Shown in pieces: positions 1-9,088 of a DNA stretch of 64,000 nucleotides. Source of the stretch: Streptomyces sp. MMBL 11-1 (GTDB lineage: Bacteria; Actinomycetota; Actinomycetes; Streptomycetales; Streptomycetaceae). Every line of letters begins with the position of its first letter. The stretch's first letter is position 1. The stretch lies in assembly GCF_028622875.1 (NCBI RefSeq), contig NZ_CP117709.1, positions 2,914,001 to 2,978,000 of the forward strand. Reading direction: 5' to 3'. The translations under genes were made by a program, and so were the position numbers. Under the pieces are notes generated by a model. It was not told the DNA's origin, made no database searches, and saw nothing but the letters and a program-made list of their open reading frames with translations.

Positions 1-973
1 CCAGGTGCTGGCCGGGCAGGATCAGGTCCGGGTCGGAGCCCAGGACGCTCTTGTTCGTCTCGTACAGGCCGGTCCAGCCGCCGGGAAGCTCCTGCGTGTC
101 GGCGATCGCCCAGAGGCTGTCCCCGGGCCGCACCGTGTACCCGTCGGCGGACACCGCGCCGCCGTCCCGCGCGTCGCCGTCACCGCGCGAGGCGTGCCGG
201 CCGGACTCACGGGGACCGTTCTCCTGGCCCGCGTCGGCCTCCTCGGGCGCGGGGGTGCCCCGGTGCTTGCCTCCCTTGCCCTCCCCGCCCGTCGAGGCGT
301 CGGGGGCGGTGGAGGGGTCCGAGGCGTCGGGGGCGCCGGAGGCGGGCGGGGCGGAGGGCGTCACCGAGGAGTCGGAAGCCTCGCTCTCCTTCTCCGCGTC
401 ACCCTTACCGCTCTTGTCCGCTTCATCACGCTTCTCACCCTTGGGGGATTCACCGGACTCGCCGGATTCACCGGATTCACCGGTTGTATCCGCTTCGCCG
501 GTCGGCGGGGAGGTCGGATCGGCCGAGGGGTCCGCCGAGGGGTCCGCCGACGGATCGGTGGACGGCGAGGTGCCCGGGTCGACGCCGGGCAGGCCGCCGT
601 CCACGGCGAGGCCGGAGATCACCGCACAGCTGGGCCACGCCTTCGGGCCCTGGTCGTCCAGGACCTTCTCGGCGACGGAGATCTGCTGCGAGCGGCTGGC
701 GAGGTCGGCGCGGGGCGCGAACTCCGTGCCGCCGTACGCCGACCAGGTCTCCTGCGAGAACTGGAGCCCGCCGTAGTAGCCGTTGCCGAGATCGGCGCTC
801 CACATGCCGCCGCTCTCGCACTCCGCGACCCGGTCCCAGGTGGTGGCCTCGGCCGCGTGCGCGCCGCCGGCGCCGAGCAGCGGGATGGCGATGGCCGATC
901 CCGTCACGCCCGCGGCGACGATGAGGGCGGGTGCCTGGCGAGGGCGGCGGTGTCTGCCGTTCGCGGAGCCCAT
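1..973 (-). CDS. Rpf-like transglycosylase with C-terminal LysM, secreted (3' end cut by window)
   Basis: Secreted peptidoglycan hydrolase of the resuscitation-promoting-factor type. The start at 973 opens a Sec signal peptide with an Arg-rich n-region and a cleavage site after GGAHA. Next comes the transglycosylase-like domain (about residues 42-115) with WDRVAECESGG and NGYYGGLQFSQETW; the Glu of AECESGG is the expected catalytic acid. A long Ser/Gly/Glu/Asp-rich linker leads to a LysM module (GDSLWAIADT ... PDLILPGQHL) running to the window edge, so only a few residues are probably missing. Rpf enzymes cleave glycan strands during spore germination and growth. Single gene; the 5' UTR is about 110 nt behind a good promoter. 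Rpf genes are often preceded by a c-di-AMP riboswitch, but I do not recognise one here. Confidence 0.9.
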   Translation of the reverse strand, partial: MGSANGRHRRPRQAPALIVAAGVTGSAIAIPLLGAGGAHAAEATTWDRVAECESGGMWSADLGNGYYGGLQFSQETWSAYGGTEFAPRADLASRSQQISVAEKVLDDQGPKAWPSCAVISGLAVDGGLPGVDPGTSPSTDPSADPSADPSADPTSPPTGEADTTGESGESGESGESPKGEKRDEADKSGKGDAEKESEASDSSVTPSAPPASGAPDASDPSTAPDASTGGEGKGGKHRGTPAPEEADAGQENGPRESGRHASRGDGDARDGGAVSADGYTVRPGDSLWAIADTQELPGGWTGLYETNKSVLGSDPDLILPGQHL

Positions 974-1091
974 GGGTATGCCTTCCGTGCGACTGACAAG
1001 CGAGTGGCCTGAGCGCCGCACAGCGGATTCCGTGCCTGCTTCGGCGCCCAAGTGACGCGTGAGCAAGGTGCGACCGACGCGTCGAACCGTG

Positions 1092-1121
1092 AACCTAGCG
1101 GGACTCGAACGTGTGTCACAA
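1092..1121 (-). promoter_or_regulatory. Probable HrdB-type promoter for the Rpf-like gene
   Basis: On the minus strand TTGTGA (1116-1121) and TAGGTT (1092-1097) are separated by 18 bp, a good match to a vegetative Streptomyces promoter. Transcription would start near 1085, leaving an untranslated leader of about 110 nt before the start codon at 973. Confidence 0.5.
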
Positions 1122-1148
1122 GTCGATGCAGCGCAGATCACGTGAAAG

Positions 1149-2450
1149 TCACAGAGTTGACACTGTGTCACTTTTTTCGGTCCGGGCACCCGGCTCGAAC
1201 GCGACCGGAAGGGTGCGCAGTCCACGCATGATGAGCCCGCCGCGCCAGCGCAAATCGCCAGGTTCGCCCGTAAGCCGCAGGTCAGGAAGGCGTCTGAGCA
1301 GAGTGGTCAGCGCGGTCTGTCCCTCCAGCCGGGCCAGCGGCGCCCCCAGGCAGTAGTGGATGCCGTGCCCGTAGCCGAGGTGCTGATTGTCACGCCGCGC
1401 AAGGTCCAGCGTGTCCGGATCCGTGAACCGCTCCGGGTCGCGGTCGGCCGCCGCCAGCACCACGAGTACGGGGTCCCCGGCGGCGATCTCCTCGCCGCCC
1501 AGGGTCAGCGCCTCGGTGGCGTACCGCCAGGTCGCCATCTCCACCGGCCCGTCGAAGCGGAGCAGCTCCTCGATGCCGGTGGCCAGCAGCGCCTCCTCCC
1601 CCGCCGCCAGGGAGGCCTCCAGCCGGGCGCGCTGCTCGGGGTGGCGCAGGAGCGCGTAGGTCCCGTTGCCGATGAGGTTGACCGTCGTCTCGAACCCGGC
1701 GAACAGCAGGATGAACGCCATGGCTGCCGCCTCGTTCTCCGTGAGGTGCTCGCCGTGGTCGCTGGCCCGGATCAGCCCGGAGATCAGGTCGTCGCCGGGG
1801 TTCTCCCTCTTGCGGTGGATGAGTTCGGCGAGGTAGCCGCGCATCTTCTTCACCGACCGGGCGACCCCGCCGCGCGGCCCGCCGCCGTGCCGGATCATCA
1901 TGCCCGCCCAGTCCCGGAAGTCGTCCTGGTCCTCCTCGGGGACGCCGAGCAGGTCGCAGATGGCGTAGATGGGGAGGGGGAAGGCGAAGTCGTGGATGAG
2001 GTCGGCGTTCCCCTTCTCCACGAAGTCGTCGATGAGCCGGTCCGTCAGCTCCTGCACGCGGGGCGCGAACTCCGCGACCCGGCGCGGGGTGAACGCCTTG
2101 GACACGAGCCGGCGCAGCCGGGTGTGGTCCGGGGGGTCGATGTTGAGCAGATGCGTCATCAGCTCCGCCTTGCGCTCCCCCGGGATCCCCGTCTTCCCCT
2201 TGGCGTGCGGCGACTCGGCGTGGTGGGCCGGGTTCTTGGAGAGCCGCGCGTCGGCGAGCGCCTCCTTGGCGTCCGCGTACCGGGTCACGAGCCAGGCCTC
2301 GACCCCGCTGGGCAGCGCGGTGCGGTGCACGGGGCGGTGCTCGCGGAGCCAGGCGTAGGCGGGGTAGGGGTCGGTGGCGAACTCCCAGGTGAAGAGTTCG
2401 GGGGCGGCCGGGGCGGTGGAGGTGCGGGGGCAGGCGGGGGTGTCGTTCAC
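1149..2450 (-). CDS. Cytochrome P450 (433 aa)
   Basis: Haem monooxygenase of the soluble bacterial class. Hallmarks in order: I-helix LLFAGFETTV (oxygen-activating AGxxT region), K-helix EELLRFDGP carrying ExxR, and the haem-ligand loop YGHGIHYCLGAPLARLEG with the cysteine thiolate. The length is normal for the family. The ATG at 2450 overlaps the mazG stop by 4 nt (ATGA), so the two genes are translationally coupled on the minus strand. There is no ferredoxin or reductase gene beside it, so electron donors must come from elsewhere. The substrate cannot be told from sequence. The family call is certain; the role is unknown. Confidence 0.93.
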   Translation of the reverse strand: MNDTPACPRTSTAPAAPELFTWEFATDPYPAYAWLREHRPVHRTALPSGVEAWLVTRYADAKEALADARLSKNPAHHAESPHAKGKTGIPGERKAELMTHLLNIDPPDHTRLRRLVSKAFTPRRVAEFAPRVQELTDRLIDDFVEKGNADLIHDFAFPLPIYAICDLLGVPEEDQDDFRDWAGMMIRHGGGPRGGVARSVKKMRGYLAELIHRKRENPGDDLISGLIRASDHGEHLTENEAAAMAFILLFAGFETTVNLIGNGTYALLRHPEQRARLEASLAAGEEALLATGIEELLRFDGPVEMATWRYATEALTLGGEEIAAGDPVLVVLAAADRDPERFTDPDTLDLARRDNQHLGYGHGIHYCLGAPLARLEGQTALTTLLRRLPDLRLTGEPGDLRWRGGLIMRGLRTLPVAFEPGARTEKSDTVSTL

Positions 2451-3505
2451 TCCTCGACGTTATCGGGCGGGGTGCCGGTGACCGTGCGCGGTGCGGGAGG
2501 GCCCGCGTCACCCTCCGCCGCCAGGATCGCGTCGCGGTAGGCGCGGGCCGCGGCGCGCAGGGCGGCCTCCGGGTCGGTGCCGTTCGCCTCGGCGGCGACG
2601 GCGAGGGCGAGCAGCTCGTAGCCGATGGTGTCGCCGGTGGGGAGGGGGACGTCGAGGCCCGCCGTACGGACGCGGCTCGCGAGCTTCGCGGCGAGGGCCA
2701 GGCCGGGCTGGCCGAGGGGGACGCCTTCGGTGACCGAGGTCCGCTGCTTCTCGATCGCCTTGGTGCGCAGCCAGTGCGCGTGGACGTCCTCGGGGGTCTG
2801 GGCGCTCTCGTCGCCGAAGACGTGCGGGTGGCGGTGGATCAGCTTCTCGACGAGGCCGCCCGCGACGTCGTCGATGGCGAAGGGCTCCTCCCCGTCCTCC
2901 GGGCGGCCCTCCTCGGCGATCCTGGCGTGGAAGACGACCTGGAGAAGGACGTCGCCGAGTTCCTCGCGCAGTTCGTCCCGGTCGCCGTCCTCGATCGCCT
3001 CGACCAGTTCGTACGCCTCCTCGATGGCGTACTTGGCGAGGCCCCGGTGTGTCTTCCGCGAGGTCCAGGGGCACTCCCGGCGGATGCGGTCCATGACCTG
3101 GACCAGGTCCAGGAGGCGGGCCCCGGGCAGGTCGTAGGAGCCGGGGAGCAGTTCCAGGTCCGGCATGGCCACCCGGCCGGAGCCGCCGAGCCGGGCCAGG
3201 CCGTCCGTCAGACGGCTGTCGCCCTCGCCGCCGACCAGGACGACGACGGTCCGGCCGCCCGCGCAGTCGGCGACCAGTTCGTCGGCGGAGGGTGTGGCGT
3301 GCTCGACGCTCACGCCCGCCTCGCGGAGGTAGGGGAGCTGCGGGTGGTCAGGACCGGCGACGAGGACCCGGTCGGCCGCGTGCAGCGTCTGCCAGGCCGG
3401 CCAGGACAGCAGGCCGGGCGCGACCCGGTGGCTGGCGGTGAGCAGGACGACGCGGCCGGGGTCGGCGGGGGTCTCGACGGGGGCGTCGGGGGCTTCGGCG
3501 TTCAC
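2447..3505 (-). CDS. mazG: MazG nucleoside triphosphate pyrophosphohydrolase
   Basis: Hydrolyses (d)NTPs, probably including aberrant nucleotides, to NMP and pyrophosphate. The MazG core lies in the middle: CPWTSRKTHRGLAKYAIEEA, then YELVEAIEDGD and ELREELGDVLLQVVFHA, containing the EExxE and ExxD metal-binding acids. The N-terminal 110 residues resemble the methylase-like extension of longer actinobacterial MazG proteins (VVLLTASHRVAPGLLSWPAW). 352 aa. The last 4 nt overlap the P450 start. The ORF starts at 3505, 59 bp downstream of the surA-like gene. Confidence 0.93.
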   Translation of the reverse strand: MNAEAPDAPVETPADPGRVVLLTASHRVAPGLLSWPAWQTLHAADRVLVAGPDHPQLPYLREAGVSVEHATPSADELVADCAGGRTVVVLVGGEGDSRLTDGLARLGGSGRVAMPDLELLPGSYDLPGARLLDLVQVMDRIRRECPWTSRKTHRGLAKYAIEEAYELVEAIEDGDRDELREELGDVLLQVVFHARIAEEGRPEDGEEPFAIDDVAGGLVEKLIHRHPHVFGDESAQTPEDVHAHWLRTKAIEKQRTSVTEGVPLGQPGLALAAKLASRVRTAGLDVPLPTGDTIGYELLALAVAAEANGTDPEAALRAAARAYRDAILAAEGDAGPPAPRTVTGTPPDNVEE

Positions 3506-3564
3506 CCTGCGAACCTACCTCCGGCCCCGGGGCTTCCGGCCCGCCGGTTCGGACGTCCGCCAGT

Positions 3565-4221
3565 TCAGGCGCCCGCCTGGGCGTCCTTCGGCGGGAACTC
3601 GGTGACCTGGGTGATCCAGGGCGCGCTGTAATTGCCGAGCTGCATCTTCTGGTCGTCCCAGGTGCCGAAGCGCGGGTTGACGTCGATGTCGAGGGCCTTC
3701 GACGCCTTGGTGAGGGCCTCGCCGACGACCTGCTGGCCGGCCGGTGTGCCCAGGTCCGCGCCGAGCGCCTCGGCCAGCTTCGGGAGCTGGACCTCCTGGC
3801 GCATGTCGGCGTCGATCTGTTCCGGGGCGACCCAGCGCTGCTGGAGCATCATCGCCTCGAACCGCTCCTCGCCGCCCTGCTGGGCGCGGTTGGCCTGCCG
3901 CATCTCCTGGATCTCCTTGCGGGTGACCGTGACCCCGGCGTCCGCGGCGGCGCGGTCGAGGACCCGGCCGAAGATCAGCCCGTGCAGCTTGGCGCGGTTG
4001 AGCTGGCCCGACTTGTTCACCAGCTGGGCGGCCTCCGGGGAGCTGTTCTGGGCGTTGCGGACGTCCGCGGCGCGGTCCTGGACCGTCGACACCTCGATCC
4101 GCTCTCCGCCCACGACGGCCGCGGCGCCGGGGTGGGACTGGTTGCCGCAGGCCGAAAGGAGCGGCGCGGCGACGAGTGTCGCGGCGAGGACGGCGAGCGC
4201 GGTGCGACGACGGCGGTGCAA
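3565..4221 (-). CDS. SurA N-terminal domain lipoprotein (TTG start)
   Basis: 218-aa exported lipoprotein with a lipobox (LLSAC) after a short hydrophobic signal, then a SurA-N-like helical chaperone region: VVGGERIEVSTVQDRA, then a stretch starting VTRKEIQEM. There is no parvulin (PPIase) domain, so it would act as a holdase-type chaperone outside the membrane rather than an isomerase. The only in-frame start is TTG at 4221; an in-frame stop lies 10 codons upstream and GGGAGG sits 4 nt before the TTG. It lies just upstream of mazG on the same strand. Confidence 0.85.
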   Translation of the reverse strand: MHRRRRTALAVLAATLVAAPLLSACGNQSHPGAAAVVGGERIEVSTVQDRAADVRNAQNSSPEAAQLVNKSGQLNRAKLHGLIFGRVLDRAAADAGVTVTRKEIQEMRQANRAQQGGEERFEAMMLQQRWVAPEQIDADMRQEVQLPKLAEALGADLGTPAGQQVVGEALTKASKALDIDVNPRFGTWDDQKMQLGNYSAPWITQVTEFPPKDAQAGA

Positions 4222-4240
4222 AGGAGCCTCCCGGGGAGAG

Positions 4241-4260
4241 TTTGTGCATCAGTGCACAAA
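4241..4260. promoter_or_regulatory. 8-bp inverted repeat upstream of the surA-like gene
   Basis: TTTGTGCA (4241-4248), TCAG, TGCACAAA (4253-4260) form a perfect inverted repeat starting 20 nt before the TTG start codon. It could be an operator or a 5'-UTR hairpin. Confidence 0.35.
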
Positions 4261-4383
4261 GCCTTGCGGTGATCGATGTTAGGCAGTGGAGGTGGCCGGT
4301 GCCACTGATTCGACCAACGATTCGGGAGGAGTTGGGGATGTGGTCGGGAAAGTCGTCCGGTATGGGGCCGGTACGGGGCGCTG

Positions 4384-6021
4384 TCAGACCCCGCGGACGT
4401 CCCGCTGGTGGCTGAGCAGGCGGCGCAGGTCCATCGGCAGCGGGTGGTGCGGCCCGTAGGTGCGCTCGGCGTCGTACAGCAGGGCCTGGAGCTGTGCCCG
4501 GCCCGCGGTGTGGTCGCCGACCGCCAGGAGCAGTTGCCCGATGCGGTGCCGGATGTCGAGTGCGCGGCCGGGGTCGGGGGCGGCCGTCCCGTAGGCGTTC
4601 TCGTAGTACGGAAGGACCGCGCGGTACTCGACCAGCGCGGCCCCGGCCTCGCCGAGCTGTTCGAGGCACTGGGCGGCGTCGTAGCGGAACTGGAGGGCCT
4701 GGGCGTCGGCCTGGCCCGCTTCGGCGGCGCGGTCCTCGGCGAGGCGGCGCAGCTCGGGCAGGGCGCGCCGGTACTGCCCGTCGTCCATCAGGGTCGCGGC
4801 GTACTGCTTGCGCAGGATGCGGACGACCGGTGAGTGCTCGCCGTGCTCGGCGGCGGCGGCCGGGAGCGTGGCGCCGAGGACGTCCACGGCCTGGGTGATG
4901 CGGCCCTCGCCGAGCAGCTTCTTGACCTCGTCCACGGCGCGCGCGACGTCCGGCCTGGCGGGCGGCGGGGTGCCCGGCGGCAGGTGGGCGGGGCGCGCGG
5001 GGACCGGTGCGGCGGCCGGGGGCGGGGTGAAGGACGGCGGGGCGGCGGGGGCGGGGGGCGGCGCGGCGAAGGCGGCGGGCGCGGGTACGGAGGCCGGGGT
5101 CGCCGCGCGGTCCGGCCAGGGGGCGTGCGGCCGCAGGAACGGGCGCGTCGGGTCGAGCGGCCCGGCGGGGGTCCCGTGCTTCGGCAGCAGCGGGGCGAGG
5201 TCCTCGTACACCTCCTGCGCGGAGGCGGGCCGGTCGCCCGGGTCCTTGGCGAGCAGCCGCAGCACGAGGGCTTCGAGCGGTACGGGGATCTCGGGGCGGG
5301 TGCGGCGGACCGGGACCGGGGGCTCGTACAGGTGGCGGTGGAGCACGCCGAGCGCGGTGGAACCGGCGAACGGCACGTCGCCGCTGAGGAGTTCGTGCAG
5401 GAGCACCCCGAGGGCATACAGGTCGGTGTACGGGCCGACCGCGCCGCCCATCGCCTGCTCGGGGGCCATGTAGGCCGGGGAGCCGATGGGGGAACCGGTG
5501 TGTGTGAGGCGGGTGGTGTCCGTGTCGAGGACGGAGGCGACGCCGAGGTCGAGGACGGTGAGGGTGCCGTCGGGACGGACCATCACGTTCCGGGGCTTGA
5601 GGTCGCGGTGGACGATCGGCACCGCGTGCACCGCGCAGAGGACCGCGCAGAGCTGGGCGGCGACCGCGACGGCCCACGTCCAGGGGTAGGGGTCCTGCTC
5701 GTTGAGGTGGTCGGCGAGGTCGGCGCCCTCGACGTACTGCATGACGAGGTAGAGGTCGTCGTCGTCGCTGCCCGCGTCGTGGACGGTGACCAGGCCGGGG
5801 TGGTCGACCCGCGCGGTGACCCGGCACTCGCGGACGAACCGGCGGTGCAGTTCGTCGGCCGCGTCGCTGCCGGTGGGGCCGGCGACCCGGTCGGGGCGCA
5901 GCAGCTTCACGGCGACACGACGGTCCAGGCGCCGGTCGTACGCCGTCCACACCTGGCCCATGCCGCCCTGGCCGAGGATGGTCGCCAGTTCGTACCGGTC
6001 GGCGATGATCCGCCCGCTCAC
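4384..6021 (-). CDS. Serine/threonine protein kinase, soluble, with TPR-like C-terminus
   Basis: Hanks-type kinase of 545 aa. Kinase domain at residues 1-270: glycine loop LGQGGMGQVW, ATP-binding Lys in VAVKLL, catalytic loop HRDLKPRN, metal loop DLG (instead of DFG), activation segment ending SPAYMAPEQ. A Pro/Ala-rich linker follows, then a helical region resembling TPRs (QYRRALPELRRLAED, AALVEYRAVLPYYENAYG) for protein binding. No membrane span and no PASTA repeats are seen, unlike PknB. The GTG start at 6021 overlaps the stop of the upstream membrane-protein gene (GTGA), so the pair is translationally coupled; the membrane protein may tether or sense for the kinase. Confidence 0.92.
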   Translation of the reverse strand: MSGRIIADRYELATILGQGGMGQVWTAYDRRLDRRVAVKLLRPDRVAGPTGSDAADELHRRFVRECRVTARVDHPGLVTVHDAGSDDDDLYLVMQYVEGADLADHLNEQDPYPWTWAVAVAAQLCAVLCAVHAVPIVHRDLKPRNVMVRPDGTLTVLDLGVASVLDTDTTRLTHTGSPIGSPAYMAPEQAMGGAVGPYTDLYALGVLLHELLSGDVPFAGSTALGVLHRHLYEPPVPVRRTRPEIPVPLEALVLRLLAKDPGDRPASAQEVYEDLAPLLPKHGTPAGPLDPTRPFLRPHAPWPDRAATPASVPAPAAFAAPPPAPAAPPSFTPPPAAAPVPARPAHLPPGTPPPARPDVARAVDEVKKLLGEGRITQAVDVLGATLPAAAAEHGEHSPVVRILRKQYAATLMDDGQYRRALPELRRLAEDRAAEAGQADAQALQFRYDAAQCLEQLGEAGAALVEYRAVLPYYENAYGTAAPDPGRALDIRHRIGQLLLAVGDHTAGRAQLQALLYDAERTYGPHHPLPMDLRRLLSHQRDVRGV

Positions 6022-6608
6022 CGGCCCTCGCCCTCCCTGTTCTCCTTGCGGAGGTAGTCGCTCAGCTCGTCCAGCTCGGCGCGGACCTGGTCGAGGCGCT
6101 GGGGGGCGGGGGTGGGCGTGGGCGGCGGGGTCTGCACGGTGTACGGGTTGGGCTGCGGGCGCTGCTGGTGGTGCTGGTGCTGGTGGTGCTGCGCGGGATG
6201 CCGCTGGTACGGGAGCGGCGCGGGAGGCACGGTCGCGGAGGCGCCGTGCGGGGGCGGGGGGCCGTAGTGGCGTATCTCCGCGTACAAGTAGTAGGCGATC
6301 ACCCCGACCAGCACGGCGACGAGCCAGACCATCATGAGCAGCGCCTGCGTGTCCGACATGTCGTCGGGGTCGTCCGGCGTCTCCATGACGAAGACGAACA
6401 ACCCGGTGTTGAGGACGACCACGACCGCCAGCAGCACCCAGTCGCGCGTCCTCCGGGTGACGATCGCGAGCCGCAGCATCGCCACCCAGCCCAGCAGGCC
6501 GCAGCTCAGCGCGGTCACCGCCACGAGGATCACGCGCACCGCGGCGAGCGTCGCCGGGGACGGCCGGGATGTCGTCTGCTGCTGCGGCGTCGGGCCGTAG
6601 CCGTGCAT
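6018..6608 (-). CDS. Small membrane protein coupled to the Ser/Thr kinase
   Basis: 196 aa, not recognised as a known family. About three hydrophobic spans: VRVILVAVTALSCGLLGWVA, WVLLAVVVVLNTGLFVFV and LLMMVWLVAVLVGVIAYYLY. A cytoplasmic tail rich in His/Gln/Pro (HQHQHHQQ) ends in a charged helix (LDQVRAELDELSDYLRKEN). Its stop codon overlaps the kinase start, so it is probably made in stoichiometry with the kinase and may be its membrane partner or substrate. This is inference from coupling alone. Confidence 0.7.
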   Translation of the reverse strand: MHGYGPTPQQQTTSRPSPATLAAVRVILVAVTALSCGLLGWVAMLRLAIVTRRTRDWVLLAVVVVLNTGLFVFVMETPDDPDDMSDTQALLMMVWLVAVLVGVIAYYLYAEIRHYGPPPPHGASATVPPAPLPYQRHPAQHHQHQHHQQRPQPNPYTVQTPPPTPTPAPQRLDQVRAELDELSDYLRKENREGEGR

Positions 6609-6706
6609 GTGCTGCTCCTGGGGCGCGTATGTCGGACGTGTGGGGTGAGCGTATACACCTCCGCCGATCAGCCGTCCCCGGCTGGGCCCGACCGTTGTCG
6701 TTCACC

Positions 6707-9088
6707 TCACTCGGGCGTCACCGTGCCGTCCGTCAGCCCGTCGTACATCCCCTGGACCAGCAGCCCGCCGAGCCGCTCCGCCTTCCGCAGCGCTTCCTCG
6801 AACGCGGCAAGCTCGCGGAACCGTTCCCCGTACCTCCGCTGTTCGGCGAGCGGCATCCGGGGCAGCTGAAGGCGCCGGGCGTCCAGCCGGGCCGCGGTGG
6901 AGGCGTAGCTGCTGGCCTGCCGGTTGTTGGCGGTGCCGCGCAGGAACCCGGCGAGGAACCACGGATCGAGGGCGGCCGGATCGGGCCGCAGCAGCTGGAG
7001 GTTGCGGCCGAGAGCGGCGCCCGCGTCGCCCTCGCCGACGACCCGGACGACGGTCCCGCCGCCGAGCACGGGCACCACGACGTCGCCGGGTTCGAGCACG
7101 ACCGGGTCGTCGGGGGCCGCGCCCGTGGCCTCCGGGCCGGTGAGCGGGGTTCCGGCCGGGACCGCGCCGGTGAGGACGTCGTGCTCGGTGAGGACGGGGC
7201 CGGGGCCGCCCGGGGCCGCGTTGCCGGTGTGCAGCGAGAGCGCCCCGCCGCGGGCGAGTTCGCCGACGGTGGTCCGGGGGCGGTGCGCGGGGGCGGCGGG
7301 GGCGGCGGGGGACGGAGTGAGGCGGGCGGTCAGCCGGAGGGTCTCGGCGAGCCGCTCCCGCACGTCGCCGAGCCCGGACGCGCCCGAACCGGGCGCGGGG
7401 CGGGGCAGATACCGGGCCGGGGCCAGGTCCACGTCGTCGTCGAGGAGTTCGACCACGGGCACGACGCGGCTGACGCCGGGGAGGTCGGCCCGGTCGCGCC
7501 AGGCGTCGAGCACGGCGGCGCGCACGACGGGCCAGTCGAGCCGGTCGCGTCCGCCGCCCGCCGCCTTGCCGCCCGCCGCCTTGCCGCCCGGCTCCCCGGC
7601 GGACGCCGCGAGTGAGGCGGTGTCGGCCAGGAGGAGGTCCGGGCCGGGGCGGACTCCGGGCGTCGGCCTGCGCAGGACCCAGAGGTGGAGCGGAATGCCG
7701 TACGGGGGTGCGGCGCCGGCCGGGAGGGCGATGACGGCGCGGAGGGCTCCCCTGCGCAGGAGGTCGGCGCGGATGCGGCGGCCGGAGCGCCGGGAGGCGG
7801 CGGCCGGGGGCATCAGCAGGACGGCGGTGCCGCCGTCGCGCAGCCGGGCCAGGGCGTGCTGGACCCAGGCCAGTTCGGACTCGACGCGGGCGGGGAAGCC
7901 GTACTCCCAGCGCGGGTCGTAGGCCAGCTCGTCGTGACCCCAGTTGCGGTCGTTGAAAGGCGGGTGACAGAGCACGGTGTCGGTCGCGAGCCGCGCGAAG
8001 GCGTCGGCCCGCAGGGTGTCCCCGGTCCGCACGGCCAGGGGGGAAGGGGCGCTGTGCGTTACGTCGGCGCCCAGGGCGAGGCGCAGCGCGGTGAGGGCGG
8101 CGAGCCCGGCGTCGGCCTCCTGGGCGTACAGCGCCGCGGGTCCGGCGACGGCGCGGAGCAGGGCGCCGGTCCCGGCGGCCGGGTCGAGGACGCTGCGGAG
8201 CGGCCGGCCGGGGGCCGGGCGGCCGGCGTCCTTCGGGGGTTCGGCGAGGTCCGCCATCAGCTCGGCGAGGTGCGGCGGGGTCAGCGTGTACTGGCGGGGG
8301 TTGGCGTCCAGATGCCGGCCGAGCAGGAACTCGAAGGTCTGACCGGCCCCGATCCCGGCGGCGAGTTGCGCGGCGGCGCGCAGGAGCGGCACGGAGGGCG
8401 ACAGGTCCTGCGCGGTGGGGGTGCGTACGGCTCGGCCCCTGTGAACTCCCGGAGCTTCGGGCGAGAGCGCCGGAGGGCCGGGCGGGGGCGGGGGCGCGGT
8501 GGGGGCGGGCGCGGGTGCGGGTCCGGACGCGGTGGGGGCGGGCCCCGTGGATCCCGGGGTGGCCGACCCGGGCGCGGTCGATGCGGGCGCCGTCGCGTCG
8601 GGCCCGGGCGCCGTCGCGGCGGCGGTCTCCGGTGGGCCGACGGTTCTCGGGGGTGCGACCCCGCCGGGCCACGGGGCGCCGGTAGGGGTGTCGGGGCCGA
8701 GCCGGGCGGTGAGCACGTGGTCCATGGCGTGCGGCAGCAGCTCGGCCATCCGCTCGTCGGACGTGGCGGTCAACTCCAGCCAGGCGGTGGGCCGGTCACG
8801 GACGAGCAGCAGAGCGCAGCCGGTGTGCACCAGAGCCTGCGCGGCTCCCGCGGGGTGCCCGGCCACCTCCTGCCAGACCCGCTCGCGGAGCGGTACCTCG
8901 GCGAGTTTCCCCTGGTCGCGCAGCCATTGCTCCACATCGGCCAGTGCGAAGGAGGGGCTGGCCGCGGTGCCGCCGACCGGCTGAGGGAAGTCGGCATGCC
9001 GGCGGCGCCAGTTGCTGACGGCGGCACGGCCCACTCCCGCCAGCCGCGCGATCCCGGCCGCGGTGACCTCCGTCGCGTTCTCCGGCAC
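6707..9088 (-). CDS. N-6 adenine DNA methylase fused to HTH and a specificity-like C-terminus
   Basis: About 793 aa. The N-terminus carries a small HTH (GIARLAGVGRAAVSNWRRRH) like those used to bind DNA. The central Rossmann methyltransferase has SAM motif I DPAAGTGALL and catalytic motif IV as HPPF (usual form NPPF/NPPY). The C-terminal 200 residues resemble an HsdS-type target-recognition half (EPGDVVVPVLGGG ... WFLAGFLRGTANN). The GTG at 9088 is preferred over the ATG at 9130 because GGGAGAG lies about 5 nt upstream. No restriction (HsdR) gene is nearby, so it may be an orphan regulator or epigenetic enzyme, or half of a defence system. It is divergent from the lipoprotein gene at 9302. 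Confidence 0.85.
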   Translation of the reverse strand: MPENATEVTAAGIARLAGVGRAAVSNWRRRHADFPQPVGGTAASPSFALADVEQWLRDQGKLAEVPLRERVWQEVAGHPAGAAQALVHTGCALLLVRDRPTAWLELTATSDERMAELLPHAMDHVLTARLGPDTPTGAPWPGGVAPPRTVGPPETAAATAPGPDATAPASTAPGSATPGSTGPAPTASGPAPAPAPTAPPPPPGPPALSPEAPGVHRGRAVRTPTAQDLSPSVPLLRAAAQLAAGIGAGQTFEFLLGRHLDANPRQYTLTPPHLAELMADLAEPPKDAGRPAPGRPLRSVLDPAAGTGALLRAVAGPAALYAQEADAGLAALTALRLALGADVTHSAPSPLAVRTGDTLRADAFARLATDTVLCHPPFNDRNWGHDELAYDPRWEYGFPARVESELAWVQHALARLRDGGTAVLLMPPAAASRRSGRRIRADLLRRGALRAVIALPAGAAPPYGIPLHLWVLRRPTPGVRPGPDLLLADTASLAASAGEPGGKAAGGKAAGGGRDRLDWPVVRAAVLDAWRDRADLPGVSRVVPVVELLDDDVDLAPARYLPRPAPGSGASGLGDVRERLAETLRLTARLTPSPAAPAAPAHRPRTTVGELARGGALSLHTGNAAPGGPGPVLTEHDVLTGAVPAGTPLTGPEATGAAPDDPVVLEPGDVVVPVLGGGTVVRVVGEGDAGAALGRNLQLLRPDPAALDPWFLAGFLRGTANNRQASSYASTAARLDARRLQLPRMPLAEQRRYGERFRELAAFEEALRKAERLGGLLVQGMYDGLTDGTVTPE

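Noticed and set aside
974..1091. c-di-AMP (ydaO-type) riboswitch before the Rpf-like gene
   Set aside because: Expected for some Rpf genes, but I could not find its conserved stems in this short leader.
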